A stretch of 64,000 bases of DNA, taken from Pseudomonas viridiflava. GTDB lineage: Bacteria > Pseudomonadota > Gammaproteobacteria > Pseudomonadales > Pseudomonadaceae. The stretch lies in the NCBI RefSeq assembly GCF_001642795.1, contig NZ_LKEH01000015.1, forward strand, positions 31,319 through 95,318, given 5' to 3'. Below are positions 31,229 to 40,270 of the stretch, piece by piece. Position 1 is the stretch's first letter. The number at the start of each line of letters is the position of its first letter. Both the position numbers and the translations under genes were made by a program. Below the pieces are notes generated by a model, which saw nothing but the letters and a program-made list of their open reading frames with translations, had not been told where the DNA came from and did not search any database.

Positions 31229-31984
31229 TCAGGGTGTCAGCGGGGCAGGGGCGGTCCGTGGTGTGCTGTAACCGCCGTAATCGTTGATTGCTGAAAACAC
31301 TACTTCTACGCCTGGTGTCGCGTAGGTCTCCTCCAGCAGGTAACGTTGGGTCGAAAAGGGGGCGAGCATGGCGGCCTGCCTGAGCTTTTCAGTCTTGCCG
31401 CTGCCATTGACTTCCAGACGAATGAACGACACGTGAAAAGGCGTCGGATTGGCGGCAGTCAGGTAGGTTTTTCCCTCCAGACTGCTGATCGACCATTGCA
31501 GATCCTTGAGCCGGGAGATGGGGTTGTCCTTGAGCTGCGCAGGCCGATAGAACAGTTTCAGGCGTGTGCGCAGTGCGATGTTCAGTACGTTGCCTTGTGA
31601 CGCGTCGGCCTGTGGGATTTCCTGGACGTTGAAGAAAAACAGCGATTCGCGATCATCGGGCAGATCATTGGGCAGGCCGTTTATCTGCACCTGCTGTTCC
31701 TTGCCGGGGTTGAGGCGAAACAGCGAAGGTGAGGGGGCAAACGGCACGAGTGAGGTGGCGTCGTCCGCCTGGGTGTTGACCCACGTCTGAACGGCGAAAG
31801 GTCGATTGCTCGGGTTGGAAATGATGACCGAAGTGCTGCGCTTGTCGCTGGCAAATACCACGCGAGTTGCATTGACGGTCAATGCCGCACGAGCTTCGTG
31901 CATGAAAGCGGTGAGCATGAGCAAAGCCACGCAAAGCGCACGTGCACGGCCTGGAAAAACCTGCTGACGGGTTACGCCGATCAT
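31229..31984 (-). CDS. Periplasmic fimbrial chaperone (PapD-like)
   Basis: A 251-residue chaperone that caps pilin subunits by donor-strand complementation. The signal peptide (GRARALCVALLMLTAFMHEARA) is cleaved before ALTVNATRVVF. The first Ig domain has the conserved ISNPSNRPFAVQTWV and FRLNPGKEQQVQI; ESLFFFNVQEIPQ and IALRTRLKLFYRPAQL match the family signature. The start at 31984 (MIGVTRQQ) is chosen because AAGG lies eight bases upstream. The longer frame starts at an ATG (32002) buried inside a perfect hairpin (31998-32027). Confidence 0.92.
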   Translation of the reverse strand: MIGVTRQQVFPGRARALCVALLMLTAFMHEARAALTVNATRVVFASDKRSTSVIISNPSNRPFAVQTWVNTQADDATSLVPFAPSPSLFRLNPGKEQQVQINGLPNDLPDDRESLFFFNVQEIPQADASQGNVLNIALRTRLKLFYRPAQLKDNPISRLKDLQWSISSLEGKTYLTAANPTPFHVSFIRLEVNGSGKTEKLRQAAMLAPFSTQRYLLEETYATPGVEVVFSAINDYGGYSTPRTAPAPLTP

Positions 31985-31997
31985 TGGATTTACCTTG

Positions 31998-32027
31998 TGC
32001 ATCCAGACCTCAGGAGGTCTGGATGCA
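31998..32027 (-). promoter_or_regulatory. Perfect 14-bp intercistronic hairpin between pilin and chaperone genes
   Basis: TGCATCCAGACCTC and GAGGTCTGGATGCA are exact complements with a two-base centre. There is no U run, so it is not a simple intrinsic terminator. It sits 14 bases upstream of the chaperone start. In chaperone-usher operons, hairpins at this position are known to stabilise the abundant pilin message after processing; that role here is inference. Confidence 0.7.
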
Positions 32028-32085
32028 TTGACGATGTTTCAGGTGGATGGTGCGTGGACGACCATGTCGGAAGCCAGCGGGCAGA

Positions 32086-32637
32086 TCAGTTGATTGCAAC
32101 GACGAACTGCACGTCTGCCGAGGCCGTACCCGCAGTGACTGTGGCAGCGGTCGAGCGGTAGTAGGCATCGAATACCATGTCTGTGATGCCGTCCTTGATC
32201 AGCGGGTACTCGGCAGATTCCGCGCCGGGGGCGACAGCCGCGCCGGTGTGGTCCTTGATCACGATGGCCACGCCGGTCGCTCCATCCGAGGTAGGGGTAA
32301 CACCAAAATAGCTGCCAGAGGTGTCAGCAGTACCGTTGAATGTCACCTTGGCGACGTCATCGACGCCGGTCAGACCGCAGCTGCCTTTATCGTCGATGCG
32401 CAGGGCAAATCGCTTGCCGCTGTATTCCTGGCCCACGCCGGTAAAACGGCTGGCGTCGACCGAACCCATTTTCACCAGATTGCCCACTGCGCCGTCGCCG
32501 GGATTGACGACTTCAATCGGGCAGGTACTGCTGGTGATCTTGCCTTCGAAGTTGATTGTGCCGGTATTGGCCGATGCCGACGCTGCATAAAGTGCGGCGG
32601 CCACGGTCAGGCCCAGTGCGGATACTGTTTTTTTCAC
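32086..32637 (-). CDS. Major fimbrial subunit (type 1-like pilin)
   Basis: A 183-residue exported pilin, first gene of the fimbrial operon. The start codon is GTG, with AAGG about ten bases upstream. The signal peptide KKTVSALGLTVAAALYAASA is cleaved before NTGTINFEGKI. The mature protein has the pilin pattern: GTINFEGKITSSTCPIEVV with the first cysteine, the second cysteine in DKGSCGLTGVD, and an incomplete Ig fold ending VQFVVAIN. The first strand provides the donor extension. The following hairpin at 31998-32027 may favour high pilin expression over the distal genes. Confidence 0.9.
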   Translation of the reverse strand: MKKTVSALGLTVAAALYAASASANTGTINFEGKITSSTCPIEVVNPGDGAVGNLVKMGSVDASRFTGVGQEYSGKRFALRIDDKGSCGLTGVDDVAKVTFNGTADTSGSYFGVTPTSDGATGVAIVIKDHTGAAVAPGAESAEYPLIKDGITDMVFDAYYRSTAATVTAGTASADVQFVVAIN

Positions 32638-33132
32638 GGTAAGAACCTTATGGCGAGGTGAAGTGTAGAAAGTTTTTTGCGTTATATGTATCTATTTATA
32701 TCAAGCGGTATGGCGTTTTTATTGCGTGTCATGACGGGGCGGGATTCTAGTGCGGGAAATTTGATTGATAAAGGGGCGAGTCTTACTTGGTTGATGACTG
32801 TGTCTGTAAGAACTTTCCTGCTGGTTTTTTAAAGGGAAATAGATGGCATGTGACGGGTTTTTCTATTTCTTTTCGTATGTGGATATTTCTCGTTGAAAAA
32901 CAAGGCAGCCTGGAAGTTGTAGGTCGTTGCAGTCATGAGGACTTAACTGCAGTTTTTGTAATGGTGGCAGGGCAACATCGATTATTAGAAGTTGTTTCAA
33001 GAGTAATCTGTAGTGAGGGTTTGAGCAGGCGGAAGTGCTCGCTCAGAGCACTCCGGCCATTCCACCTTTTATGTGATCATGCCCTCACTGGGTAGGCTTC
33101 ATGTCACAGCAAGCCCGTAGCGTTGCGTCACA
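32638..33132. other. AT-rich region between the RHS gene and the fimbrial operon
   Basis: 495 bases with clearly lower GC than the flanks, especially 32650-33000. The left part should hold the fimbrial promoter (AT-rich block at 32670-32710). A seven-base-pair hairpin, AGTGCTC / GAGCACT, lies at 33034-33052, downstream of the RHS stop. A 102-codon plus-strand frame (32787-33095) has no ribosome binding site or recognisable protein and is not called. No immunity gene for the RHS protein is visible here. Confidence 0.55.
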
Positions 33133-36100
33133 TCAGTTGTATCCAATCATTCTGATCCCATAGTTCAGTTTGCCGTTCGCCGGGAACTGCTCTGCGATGA
33201 CGAATGTCGGCTGGATATTCTGACCTGTGACTGCCATGGCTGGCACGTTGTTCAGTACCGGTTGAGCGGCTCGATTGGCGCTGGCTGCGGTCCGCGCACC
33301 GCTGACACCGGGGTTACTGCCTGACACTTTTATCGGCAGCGTGTGCAGCCTTGAAGCGCTCATGTCTACGTTAATCGCCATGAACTGAGGTTTAAGGGCA
33401 GCTCTTGGTAGAGTGATGACATCGCCGAGACCGCTTCTCAGGCCGTTCGAGGTTCTCGATGCAGCGCCAAGCGATCCCGCGTTCGACTCACTCGCTGCCA
33501 TCGCTGCGACGCTTGACGATAAGCTGCTTCTAGCTGCCGTCTGCGCGGCTGCCGCAGGCGCAATAGCCGCTTTGACGGCACTTCTGACTGTGGAGGCGAT
33601 TGCACCGCCGCCTAATGTGAGAGGTATGGTTGCCAGACCCGCGTACATGCCTGCATCGCGCCAGGTCTTGTTGTTGGTAGCAGCGCCATATACGCTGGCC
33701 GCAGTTGACGCAGCCTGCGCCACCGTGCCCAGAGCGAGTATCCCGGTGGCTATTGTCGAGGCTGATGCGGCACTCATCGAGATCCCCATTACCGAGACAG
33801 GAACCGTTACCGGCGCGGTTGCTCCAAAGCTGGCAACTGTCGCGTAGGCACCCGCTATGGTGAATACGACGCCCACACCCAGCATCACCCAGTCCACCAC
33901 TCCAAAACCACCACCAGCGGAACTTCCCGGCACCACATTTTCATCCGGTCGACGCAACCGGCCACTCTGGTTGGCTGCGTCGTGTCCGGTGGGGTCACGC
34001 AGGGCAATGGGGTTGCCCAGGCAGTAGGCATAAGGATTGACCCCGGCCTCGCTGAATGGACTCATGAAGTCCGGACTGTGAAAACGCATCAGGGCCGGGT
34101 TGTACGCCCTGTAGCCGTTACCCAGCAGGTACCAGCCGGTGGATGGCTCACGCGATTCGCCGTTGAACCCATGAAGTGCGAGAAGCGGCTGGTCCGGCGG
34201 CTGCTCCCCGTAGGCGCTGTAGACCGCCGTTCTCAACGTGTCTTGCTGGTATTCACCGAGCACACTCCGGTTGGCGTCGGTGAGCAACAGCAGTGTTTTT
34301 TGCGGGTCTTCCGTCGTCTGCTGGCCCAGTGGTTGCTCGTCGAGATAAAGGTGCTGGGTGCGGTGACCGTCCTGGACATGGCTGCTTTCCTGATGCCCCT
34401 GATAGAAGTGCAGCGTTTCACTGGCGCTGCCGTGTCTGGACGTTACGAGGTGATCATGACCGTCATACGCATAGGCGCTGACTGGCTCGCCCTCGGAGCC
34501 ATGAACACCCACGAGACGATTCTGGCTATCGTACTCAAGCTTCTGGCCTCGCTCGTCATTGAGTTGGTTGCCGTTCAGGTCGTAGGTGAACGACGGATTC
34601 GGTGTTGCCCTTGCAGGCATGTACACAATACCTGTCAGCTGGCAGGGGTTATCAGTGTCATACGAGAACATGGCGAGTTCGAGCTTGCCATCGGCAAATT
34701 CGGCTTTGCTCAGCGTGATGTTGTCCAGAGCATCGAAGCTGAACTGTTGTTTCGTGATCTCGCGACCCATGACATCTTTGGGGAGCGTGGCGCCTGAACA
34801 GCGATAATCGTCAAGACGTCCCCTGGCGTCGTACCTGAACTCTTCAAGCAGCAGACTGGTTCCGTCGTTCAGGTGAAGGTGTCGGCTCTTGAGCAGATTG
34901 TCCGCTTGCCATTCCTGACGAATGTAGCGCGCGGGCTGTTCGGGGAAACACTGCGTTCTGAGGGTTTCCCTCCCTTGATCATCGTATTCAAGTGCCGTGC
35001 TTAACACGGTCGATGCGTTGATGTCGGTCGTCAATATCAGCTGAACGCGGCCCAAGTCGTCGTAGCCGAACTCTGCAACAAGATTGCCCTGCTCCAGCGT
35101 TGCGATTCGACCGAGCGTGTCATAGTCATACTTTGTCTCGATAGATAGGGTCGTGCCGGGAATCTGCTCGCTACGTTTTATAGGGCGTCCCTTTGATGAC
35201 GACTCGTGAAAGGTTGTCCAGTCGTTGCCCTGCTTATCGGTCCATGCCTCACGCTGCAGGCGGCCGAGCGCGTCATAGTGGTAGGTGCGTTTACCCTGTT
35301 CGTTCTCTGCAAGAAGCAGGCGGGCGCTCTTATCGTGGTATTCGAAGCGGGCCCTTTCATCCGGCGCAGTGCTGGTCAGGGCCTGATGCGTCAGTGTCGG
35401 GTTGTAAGTGAACTGTATCGTGTCGGTTTTGCCGGTTGTTCTTGCCTTGATCTGTGATCGGCCATCCTCGTAAGTGAAGGTCTCGATCCGGTTGCCAATC
35501 CGGGTCTGCGTCAGACGCTGCAGTCCGTCGAATACCTGCTCACCTGCCAGCGTCCGGGTCGTGCCGTCGGCGTGAATGACTTCAATTTTTTCCGGCAACT
35601 CGGCAGAGCTGTGTACGGCGTAACTGCGTTCGACCACGCTGGTGTCGGGCAACGTTGTCGTGATCATGCGCGACCATGCATCGTAGCGGTACAACGTTTC
35701 CTGCTGCAGTTGATCGATCTGCTTCGTACAGCGTCCCAGGCCATCGTATAAAAAGGTCTGAGTGCTGGCTGTCTCTCCATCGCCGTTCTGGCTGATGATG
35801 CGGTCCGGTTTGCCGAACAGGTTCAGCCAGGTTTCCTGGCGACCGGTAATGAGCGGTTCCGGCTCGGCGCTTTGAACCCAGCTGCGCAGAATCGGGCTGG
35901 CGGATTCTGCGCTGCCGACGGGATCGAACAACTGATGGGTCTGCACACCATCGCTGCCGATAACGCAGCGTTGTTGGTTCCAGTCGTCATACAGGTAACG
36001 GTTGGTGAGAACGAGCGGTTGATCATTGTCGCGATGGTCGTACACGGTCTCTGTGAGCATGTTGCTCCAGGCGTCGTAGCAGGCCGAATATATTTGCTTC

Positions 36101-38172
36101 GGGGCCTGGGGGGTATTGCTGTCGAGGTTGTCCCGAGCCTCGAAGATGATCCGGCCCATTCCGTCCACTCGGGTACAGGTCTTTACACCCAGTGCATCGG
36201 TCATGACCTGTTCGGCCTGATCTTCAGGTCCCGCGCACAAGGTGTACTGGTAAGAACGGCTGGCCTCGAAGAGCGGCATGCCTGGCGCAGTCGTTTCAAG
36301 AATCACTCTTCTCAGAACGTCGTACTTGTAGTGAATCTCCACACCATCGGCAAGGCTCATTTGCTCAAGTGCCGTCTGCAGTGACTGCTGGCGCAGGCTC
36401 GTCTTGGTGGCTTCATCGAAATCGTTGCTCAGGCACTGTTTAGTCTGCAAGGCTTGCAGGCCCGTCTGCTCACTCGTGATTTTTTCGTAATCGTAGGTGA
36501 TAGAGGTCGATTTTTTATTCAAGGTTTGAGTCTGACGCCGGGTGCGCCCATGCGAAAATGGTTCCTCCAGAGCGTGAAAATACTCTTTGCGGGTCCGCTG
36601 CAGCTCCAGCTCATTACCGTTGCCGTCAGCGTCCAGGTGCACCATCGTCTCGGTGACCGGCACGATCCATTCAGGCATGTCACTGCCCTCCAGCGCAGGC
36701 AGTGCTGTATAGGTGTAACGCGTACTCAACGTCGGAGCGCCACCCTGACTGGACTTCGCGGGTGTAATGGTCTTTTCCTTCAACTGACTGACAAAACCTT
36801 CGGGGTTGGCGGGGCAGCGTTCGCTGCCGTCCGGGCTTCTCTCGCCTTGCGCTGGATACCATGTCAGGTGTTCGACGACTCCGTCCGCGCGTGCCTTGCT
36901 CTGCAGGTTGCCGTCAGGGTAGTAGGTGTGGGTGACTGTCTCCTTGCGTATCGCCGACTCACCCGACACGGTCCACTCTGTAGTGATATCACGGGGCATC
37001 TGGCAATCGATGGGTTGCTGTTCAAAAGGTTGGCCCGGTCTGATGTTGTAGTTCGTACGTAACGTCTGGGTATGGTTGTTCTGGGAGGTGACTTCCAGCG
37101 TCTGCAGATGAAACCGATTGAAGGTGCGCTGAACAGTGCGTGCGGGTTTGTCATCGATACACAGGCTTTCAGTGCAGACGTAGTCGTAGTCCTGAAGGGT
37201 TTTGAACAGGTTGTCCAGGCCGTCGTTTTCCCAGGCTATGGTAAGACCGGCACCCAGGAAGTTCTTGTCGCTGTAGGTGTATTCCACATCGACCGCAGAT
37301 TGACCAAACCCCGGCTCAGTCCGGTGATGGGTAACTCTGGGCAGAGCGGTACGATGGGCACTGGCAGGAAATGTGTGCCCAGCGTCATGGTAGCTCAGGA
37401 ATTCCCTTCCACCCGTCGGCGTGCGTACAGACACGATGCATAGCTGTTCGTGCCTGTAATCATGTTCGAACTCCCAGCTCGCCTCATTATCGGTAGGCAG
37501 AACAATGCGTTTCACGCGGTTATCGCTGTAACCGAGGATCAGCTTGTAATCGGTCAGTTGGCCATCCGTGCCTGAGTCAGGGTAGAGATCAATGCTCACC
37601 ATGTTATCGCTGCGCGACACGGCAAGCAGTCTTTCACCGGCGTCATCCGTGATCTCTTTCAACCTGAACTGACTGTTGCCCGCAGGGGAATAACTGAGGT
37701 GCACGCTGTGCCCGGAGGGCGCAATGATCCGGGTGACGAGGGCAACCTGGGAGTCGCCGGCGCTGTGCACGGTCAGCAGTTCCGTGAGTCCGGATTTATG
37801 TGCCACACGAAAGTTTTTTTGGTCGACCCTATAGAAGTGAAACGTATCCAGTTTTTTCTCCGTCGCCAGCAGCTCGGTGCCGTTCGTGTTATCGATGCGG
37901 TACGTTTCACCGGTACTTAGAGACAGAATATGTCTACTGATATCGTAGTGCGAAAGTTCGAGGGTCCAGCCGTAGCCGTAGCCACTGTCCAGCATATTCA
38001 AGGGGCTGTAAGACAGCGTGGGTTTGATGTCCGGACCGCGCAAGTCATTGCATTTCAACTCGGGCAGATCGATCGATACGTTGTAAAGCCCGGTGCGCGG
38101 ATCGACACCGCTTTTCAGGCTGCTCATGAAACTGAGCGCTTTGGAATGCACGGAACTGGTGGCTGCAGGCAT
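33133..38172 (-). CDS. RHS/YD-repeat protein with RHS core and unknown hydrophobic C-terminal tip
   Basis: A 1679-residue RHS protein. The start MPAATSSVHSKALSFM is chosen because the second RHS protein (51016) begins with a matching MTLSTSVHSNAFNFM; an upstream ATG at 38247 exists. The N-terminal part carries SGVDPRTGLYNVSIDLPEL and STGETYRIDN. YD repeats fill the middle (YDGLGR, YDALGRL, YDDLGR, YDDQGR). The RHS core is at about 1362-1396 (MRFHSPDFMSPFSEAG, then LRDPTGH). The 283-residue tip begins with hydrophobic, glycine/alanine-rich segments (DWVMLGVGVVFTIAGAY, ASTIATGILALGTVA) and ends in a region I do not recognise. No PAAR or VgrG-like N-terminus and no downstream immunity gene are seen. 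The DNA is divergent from the P47-like operon. Confidence 0.9.
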   Translation of the reverse strand: MPAATSSVHSKALSFMSSLKSGVDPRTGLYNVSIDLPELKCNDLRGPDIKPTLSYSPLNMLDSGYGYGWTLELSHYDISRHILSLSTGETYRIDNTNGTELLATEKKLDTFHFYRVDQKNFRVAHKSGLTELLTVHSAGDSQVALVTRIIAPSGHSVHLSYSPAGNSQFRLKEITDDAGERLLAVSRSDNMVSIDLYPDSGTDGQLTDYKLILGYSDNRVKRIVLPTDNEASWEFEHDYRHEQLCIVSVRTPTGGREFLSYHDAGHTFPASAHRTALPRVTHHRTEPGFGQSAVDVEYTYSDKNFLGAGLTIAWENDGLDNLFKTLQDYDYVCTESLCIDDKPARTVQRTFNRFHLQTLEVTSQNNHTQTLRTNYNIRPGQPFEQQPIDCQMPRDITTEWTVSGESAIRKETVTHTYYPDGNLQSKARADGVVEHLTWYPAQGERSPDGSERCPANPEGFVSQLKEKTITPAKSSQGGAPTLSTRYTYTALPALEGSDMPEWIVPVTETMVHLDADGNGNELELQRTRKEYFHALEEPFSHGRTRRQTQTLNKKSTSITYDYEKITSEQTGLQALQTKQCLSNDFDEATKTSLRQQSLQTALEQMSLADGVEIHYKYDVLRRVILETTAPGMPLFEASRSYQYTLCAGPEDQAEQVMTDALGVKTCTRVDGMGRIIFEARDNLDSNTPQAPKQIYSACYDAWSNMLTETVYDHRDNDQPLVLTNRYLYDDWNQQRCVIGSDGVQTHQLFDPVGSAESASPILRSWVQSAEPEPLITGRQETWLNLFGKPDRIISQNGDGETASTQTFLYDGLGRCTKQIDQLQQETLYRYDAWSRMITTTLPDTSVVERSYAVHSSAELPEKIEVIHADGTTRTLAGEQVFDGLQRLTQTRIGNRIETFTYEDGRSQIKARTTGKTDTIQFTYNPTLTHQALTSTAPDERARFEYHDKSARLLLAENEQGKRTYHYDALGRLQREAWTDKQGNDWTTFHESSSKGRPIKRSEQIPGTTLSIETKYDYDTLGRIATLEQGNLVAEFGYDDLGRVQLILTTDINASTVLSTALEYDDQGRETLRTQCFPEQPARYIRQEWQADNLLKSRHLHLNDGTSLLLEEFRYDARGRLDDYRCSGATLPKDVMGREITKQQFSFDALDNITLSKAEFADGKLELAMFSYDTDNPCQLTGIVYMPARATPNPSFTYDLNGNQLNDERGQKLEYDSQNRLVGVHGSEGEPVSAYAYDGHDHLVTSRHGSASETLHFYQGHQESSHVQDGHRTQHLYLDEQPLGQQTTEDPQKTLLLLTDANRSVLGEYQQDTLRTAVYSAYGEQPPDQPLLALHGFNGESREPSTGWYLLGNGYRAYNPALMRFHSPDFMSPFSEAGVNPYAYCLGNPIALRDPTGHDAANQSGRLRRPDENVVPGSSAGGGFGVVDWVMLGVGVVFTIAGAYATVASFGATAPVTVPVSVMGISMSAASASTIATGILALGTVAQAASTAASVYGAATNNKTWRDAGMYAGLATIPLTLGGGAIASTVRSAVKAAIAPAAAAQTAARSSLSSSVAAMAASESNAGSLGAASRTSNGLRSGLGDVITLPRAALKPQFMAINVDMSASRLHTLPIKVSGSNPGVSGARTAASANRAAQPVLNNVPAMAVTGQNIQPTFVIAEQFPANGKLNYGIRMIGYN

Positions 38173-38438
38173 GGAGGCGGACCTCTTTGATCGGGAAGAG
38201 ACGAGTGCGCGGACGCCTGACAGTCTCTGATCCGTGCGCCTGGGCATTATTGAGCCTGCAGTGCTGAAGCCAGGCTCTTATTAACCCTAACAACCCTCCG
38301 CAGGCAGGCAACCTAGCAATTGTGCGAGTAGGCGGGGCAGTGGGCGCGGGGTAGAAATGCTCCACCCGCTGTCGTGAGCCTGATGCCCGCAGCGTTTCGT
38401 TCTTGAGTCGAGTACGAATGCGACAGGAGCCATCCGAT

Positions 38439-40235
38439 ATGACCCGCAATCTGCCTGCGCCAAAGGTGCCTGACCTGCAACAGCCTGGCAATTACATCGA
38501 TCTGGCCAGGTTGGGCACCGCTGCCCTGACGACGTATGTCAGTTATCCGGGCATCGCTGACGGTGATTTTTTCTACCCTAACTGGCGAGGCTGCGGGGCT
38601 GCAGGAGAGGTTGTGGATTTCTTTGCAGATATGCAGCAGGTCATCAATCCAGGGCCCGAAGGCATGCTTCTGGAGATTGATAATGCATTGCTCAAGGCGC
38701 TGGATCAGGGCTGGGTGTTTTATTCCTATCGGCTCCTCGATCCCGCCCAGCCGAACGATCCGGGCGAAGAGTCCGCGCGGCTGTTTTTCTACGTCGGCGA
38801 GCGGTCGATGATGTTGCCTGCCCTGGCAGTCGCCCAGTGCAAGGAGTCTCATGACCTGCACCTCGATCCCGCGCTGCTGGAAAAGATCGATATCATTTCG
38901 ATCGTGACGCCGCCTTATCGCGCCATGCTTGCGGGTGACAGGGTCACGCTCACGCTCGACCTTTACCTGGTTGAGGATTTTTGCCTGATCTCCCTCGTTC
39001 AGTCAAAAGAGGTGACCGAGGAGGATGTGGGGCAAACGTTGCTGTGGGTCATCGGTGTGACCGAGCTGTCGATGATCGAAGACGGTTTTTTTCTCATGCA
39101 CTACAGCGTCGACTATGCGACACCCACGCAACCGACGGTGTCGCTCATTCAGAGGCTGTCTGTCGTCGCTCCTTCGCAACCTATGCTGCCCGCGTTGACG
39201 ATTGAAGGATTCAGCGGTGGCTCGCTGGACCCCAACTCCTTTCCCGACGGCCTCACACTGGTCATCGAGCCCTATCCCGACATGCGTATCGACGACGGCG
39301 TGGTGCTGTACGCAAGCGGCGTGCAACAAGAGGCAGAGAGCCTGCGTACTGATCGTTCGAATCTCGACAGCGGCGTGCTGCAGTTCGATCTTCCGTATCA
39401 GTGGCTGCTGCAGAACAACGGCAAGGAAATCGAGCTTACATGGCAGTACGCGCGTGAAGGCCAGGCGGGCAGCGCCATTGCACACAAAGTAATGATCCGC
39501 AAACCCCTCGATCTACCGCCGCCGGAGATCGACGATGCCATTATCGACGGTGTGATCGAGAACGGCGTGGCGGGGCATATCTTTGCATCCAGCCTTGTCC
39601 GTGGAGCACGTGTCCGTATTCCGGACAGCGCCCTCATCGGTGTCGACGATACCGTGCGAATGCATTGGGACGGCTACGGCAATACGGGCAGCTTCATTGC
39701 CAGTCCTTTACCGGATGATCCCGGTTCATTCGATATTCCTGCCTCTGCCGTGCCTGCCAACATGGGGCGGCATGTCAGTGTCTATTACGAGGTCAAGCCT
39801 GTTTCGCAACCCTCGGGAATGTCGAAAATATTCGATCTGGAAGTCAGAGGGATCAAGGAAGGCTGGCCAGTGATCCAGATCAAGCGTCCACCTGCCACTG
39901 ATGCGCGAATTCCATTGGGCAGCGTGCCTGCGAAGGGCGCCGGGCTTGATCTGGCCTCATGGGTCTATATGGCGCAGGGCCAGCGCGTACAGGTCAAGGC
40001 CACAGGCGTATTGCAGGCAGGAGGGGAAGAAAGAATCGACATTCGTACGGGGGCTGCCGAACCCGTTACCCCTACGGAGTATCAGGCGGGAGAGGTATCG
40101 GTAATCCTTCCCAAGGATTTTCTGGCGCGCCTGAAGAGAAACAGCGAGACCAACAGGGTTACGGTTGCCGTCAGCTTTGATGACGGGGCGACCTACGTGA
40201 CCTTCCCCTTTATCGACTTCAGTGTGCTCGACTGA
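38439..40235 (+). CDS. Ig-like protein 3, first gene of the P47-like/RHS operon
   Basis: A 598-residue protein without a signal peptide, function unknown. Residues 1-250 form a domain seen only once here (NYIDLARLGTAALTTYVSYP near residue 22, a run of acidic and aromatic residues to about 120). Ig-like parts follow: ALTIEGFSGGSLDPNSFPDG near 250, VDDTVRMHWDGYGN near 403, and a C-terminal domain from about 478 that aligns with the end of the 26037 product (PLGSVPAKGAGLDLASW, FDDGATYVTFPFID). AGGAG sits nine bases before the ATG. It starts a row of six same-strand genes with gaps of 3-100 bases, divergent from the large RHS gene. The intervening 266 bases should contain both promoters. Confidence 0.75.
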   Translation: MTRNLPAPKVPDLQQPGNYIDLARLGTAALTTYVSYPGIADGDFFYPNWRGCGAAGEVVDFFADMQQVINPGPEGMLLEIDNALLKALDQGWVFYSYRLLDPAQPNDPGEESARLFFYVGERSMMLPALAVAQCKESHDLHLDPALLEKIDIISIVTPPYRAMLAGDRVTLTLDLYLVEDFCLISLVQSKEVTEEDVGQTLLWVIGVTELSMIEDGFFLMHYSVDYATPTQPTVSLIQRLSVVAPSQPMLPALTIEGFSGGSLDPNSFPDGLTLVIEPYPDMRIDDGVVLYASGVQQEAESLRTDRSNLDSGVLQFDLPYQWLLQNNGKEIELTWQYAREGQAGSAIAHKVMIRKPLDLPPPEIDDAIIDGVIENGVAGHIFASSLVRGARVRIPDSALIGVDDTVRMHWDGYGNTGSFIASPLPDDPGSFDIPASAVPANMGRHVSVYYEVKPVSQPSGMSKIFDLEVRGIKEGWPVIQIKRPPATDARIPLGSVPAKGAGLDLASWVYMAQGQRVQVKATGVLQAGGEERIDIRTGAAEPVTPTEYQAGEVSVILPKDFLARLKRNSETNRVTVAVSFDDGATYVTFPFIDFSVLD

Positions 40236-40270
40236 TTCAACGCCTGACGCTTGGCTGGGAGAAAACCGCT

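Noticed and set aside
32000..32002. ATG at 32002 as the chaperone start
   Set aside because: It is inside a perfect hairpin and lacks a ribosome binding site, while 31984 has AAGG at good spacing.
31998..32027. Hairpin as an intrinsic terminator of the pilin gene
   Set aside because: No U run follows the stem on the transcribed strand, and the chaperone, usher and adhesin genes depend on read-through.
32787..33095. 102-codon plus-strand frame in the AT-rich gap
   Set aside because: No ribosome binding site, no recognisable domain, and unusual residue content. It was also considered as an immunity gene but is on the opposite strand to the RHS gene.
33133..38172. RHS protein as a type VI secretion effector
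   Set aside because: There is no PAAR or other T6SS-linked N-terminal domain, and no vgrG, hcp or eagR-type chaperone gene nearby.
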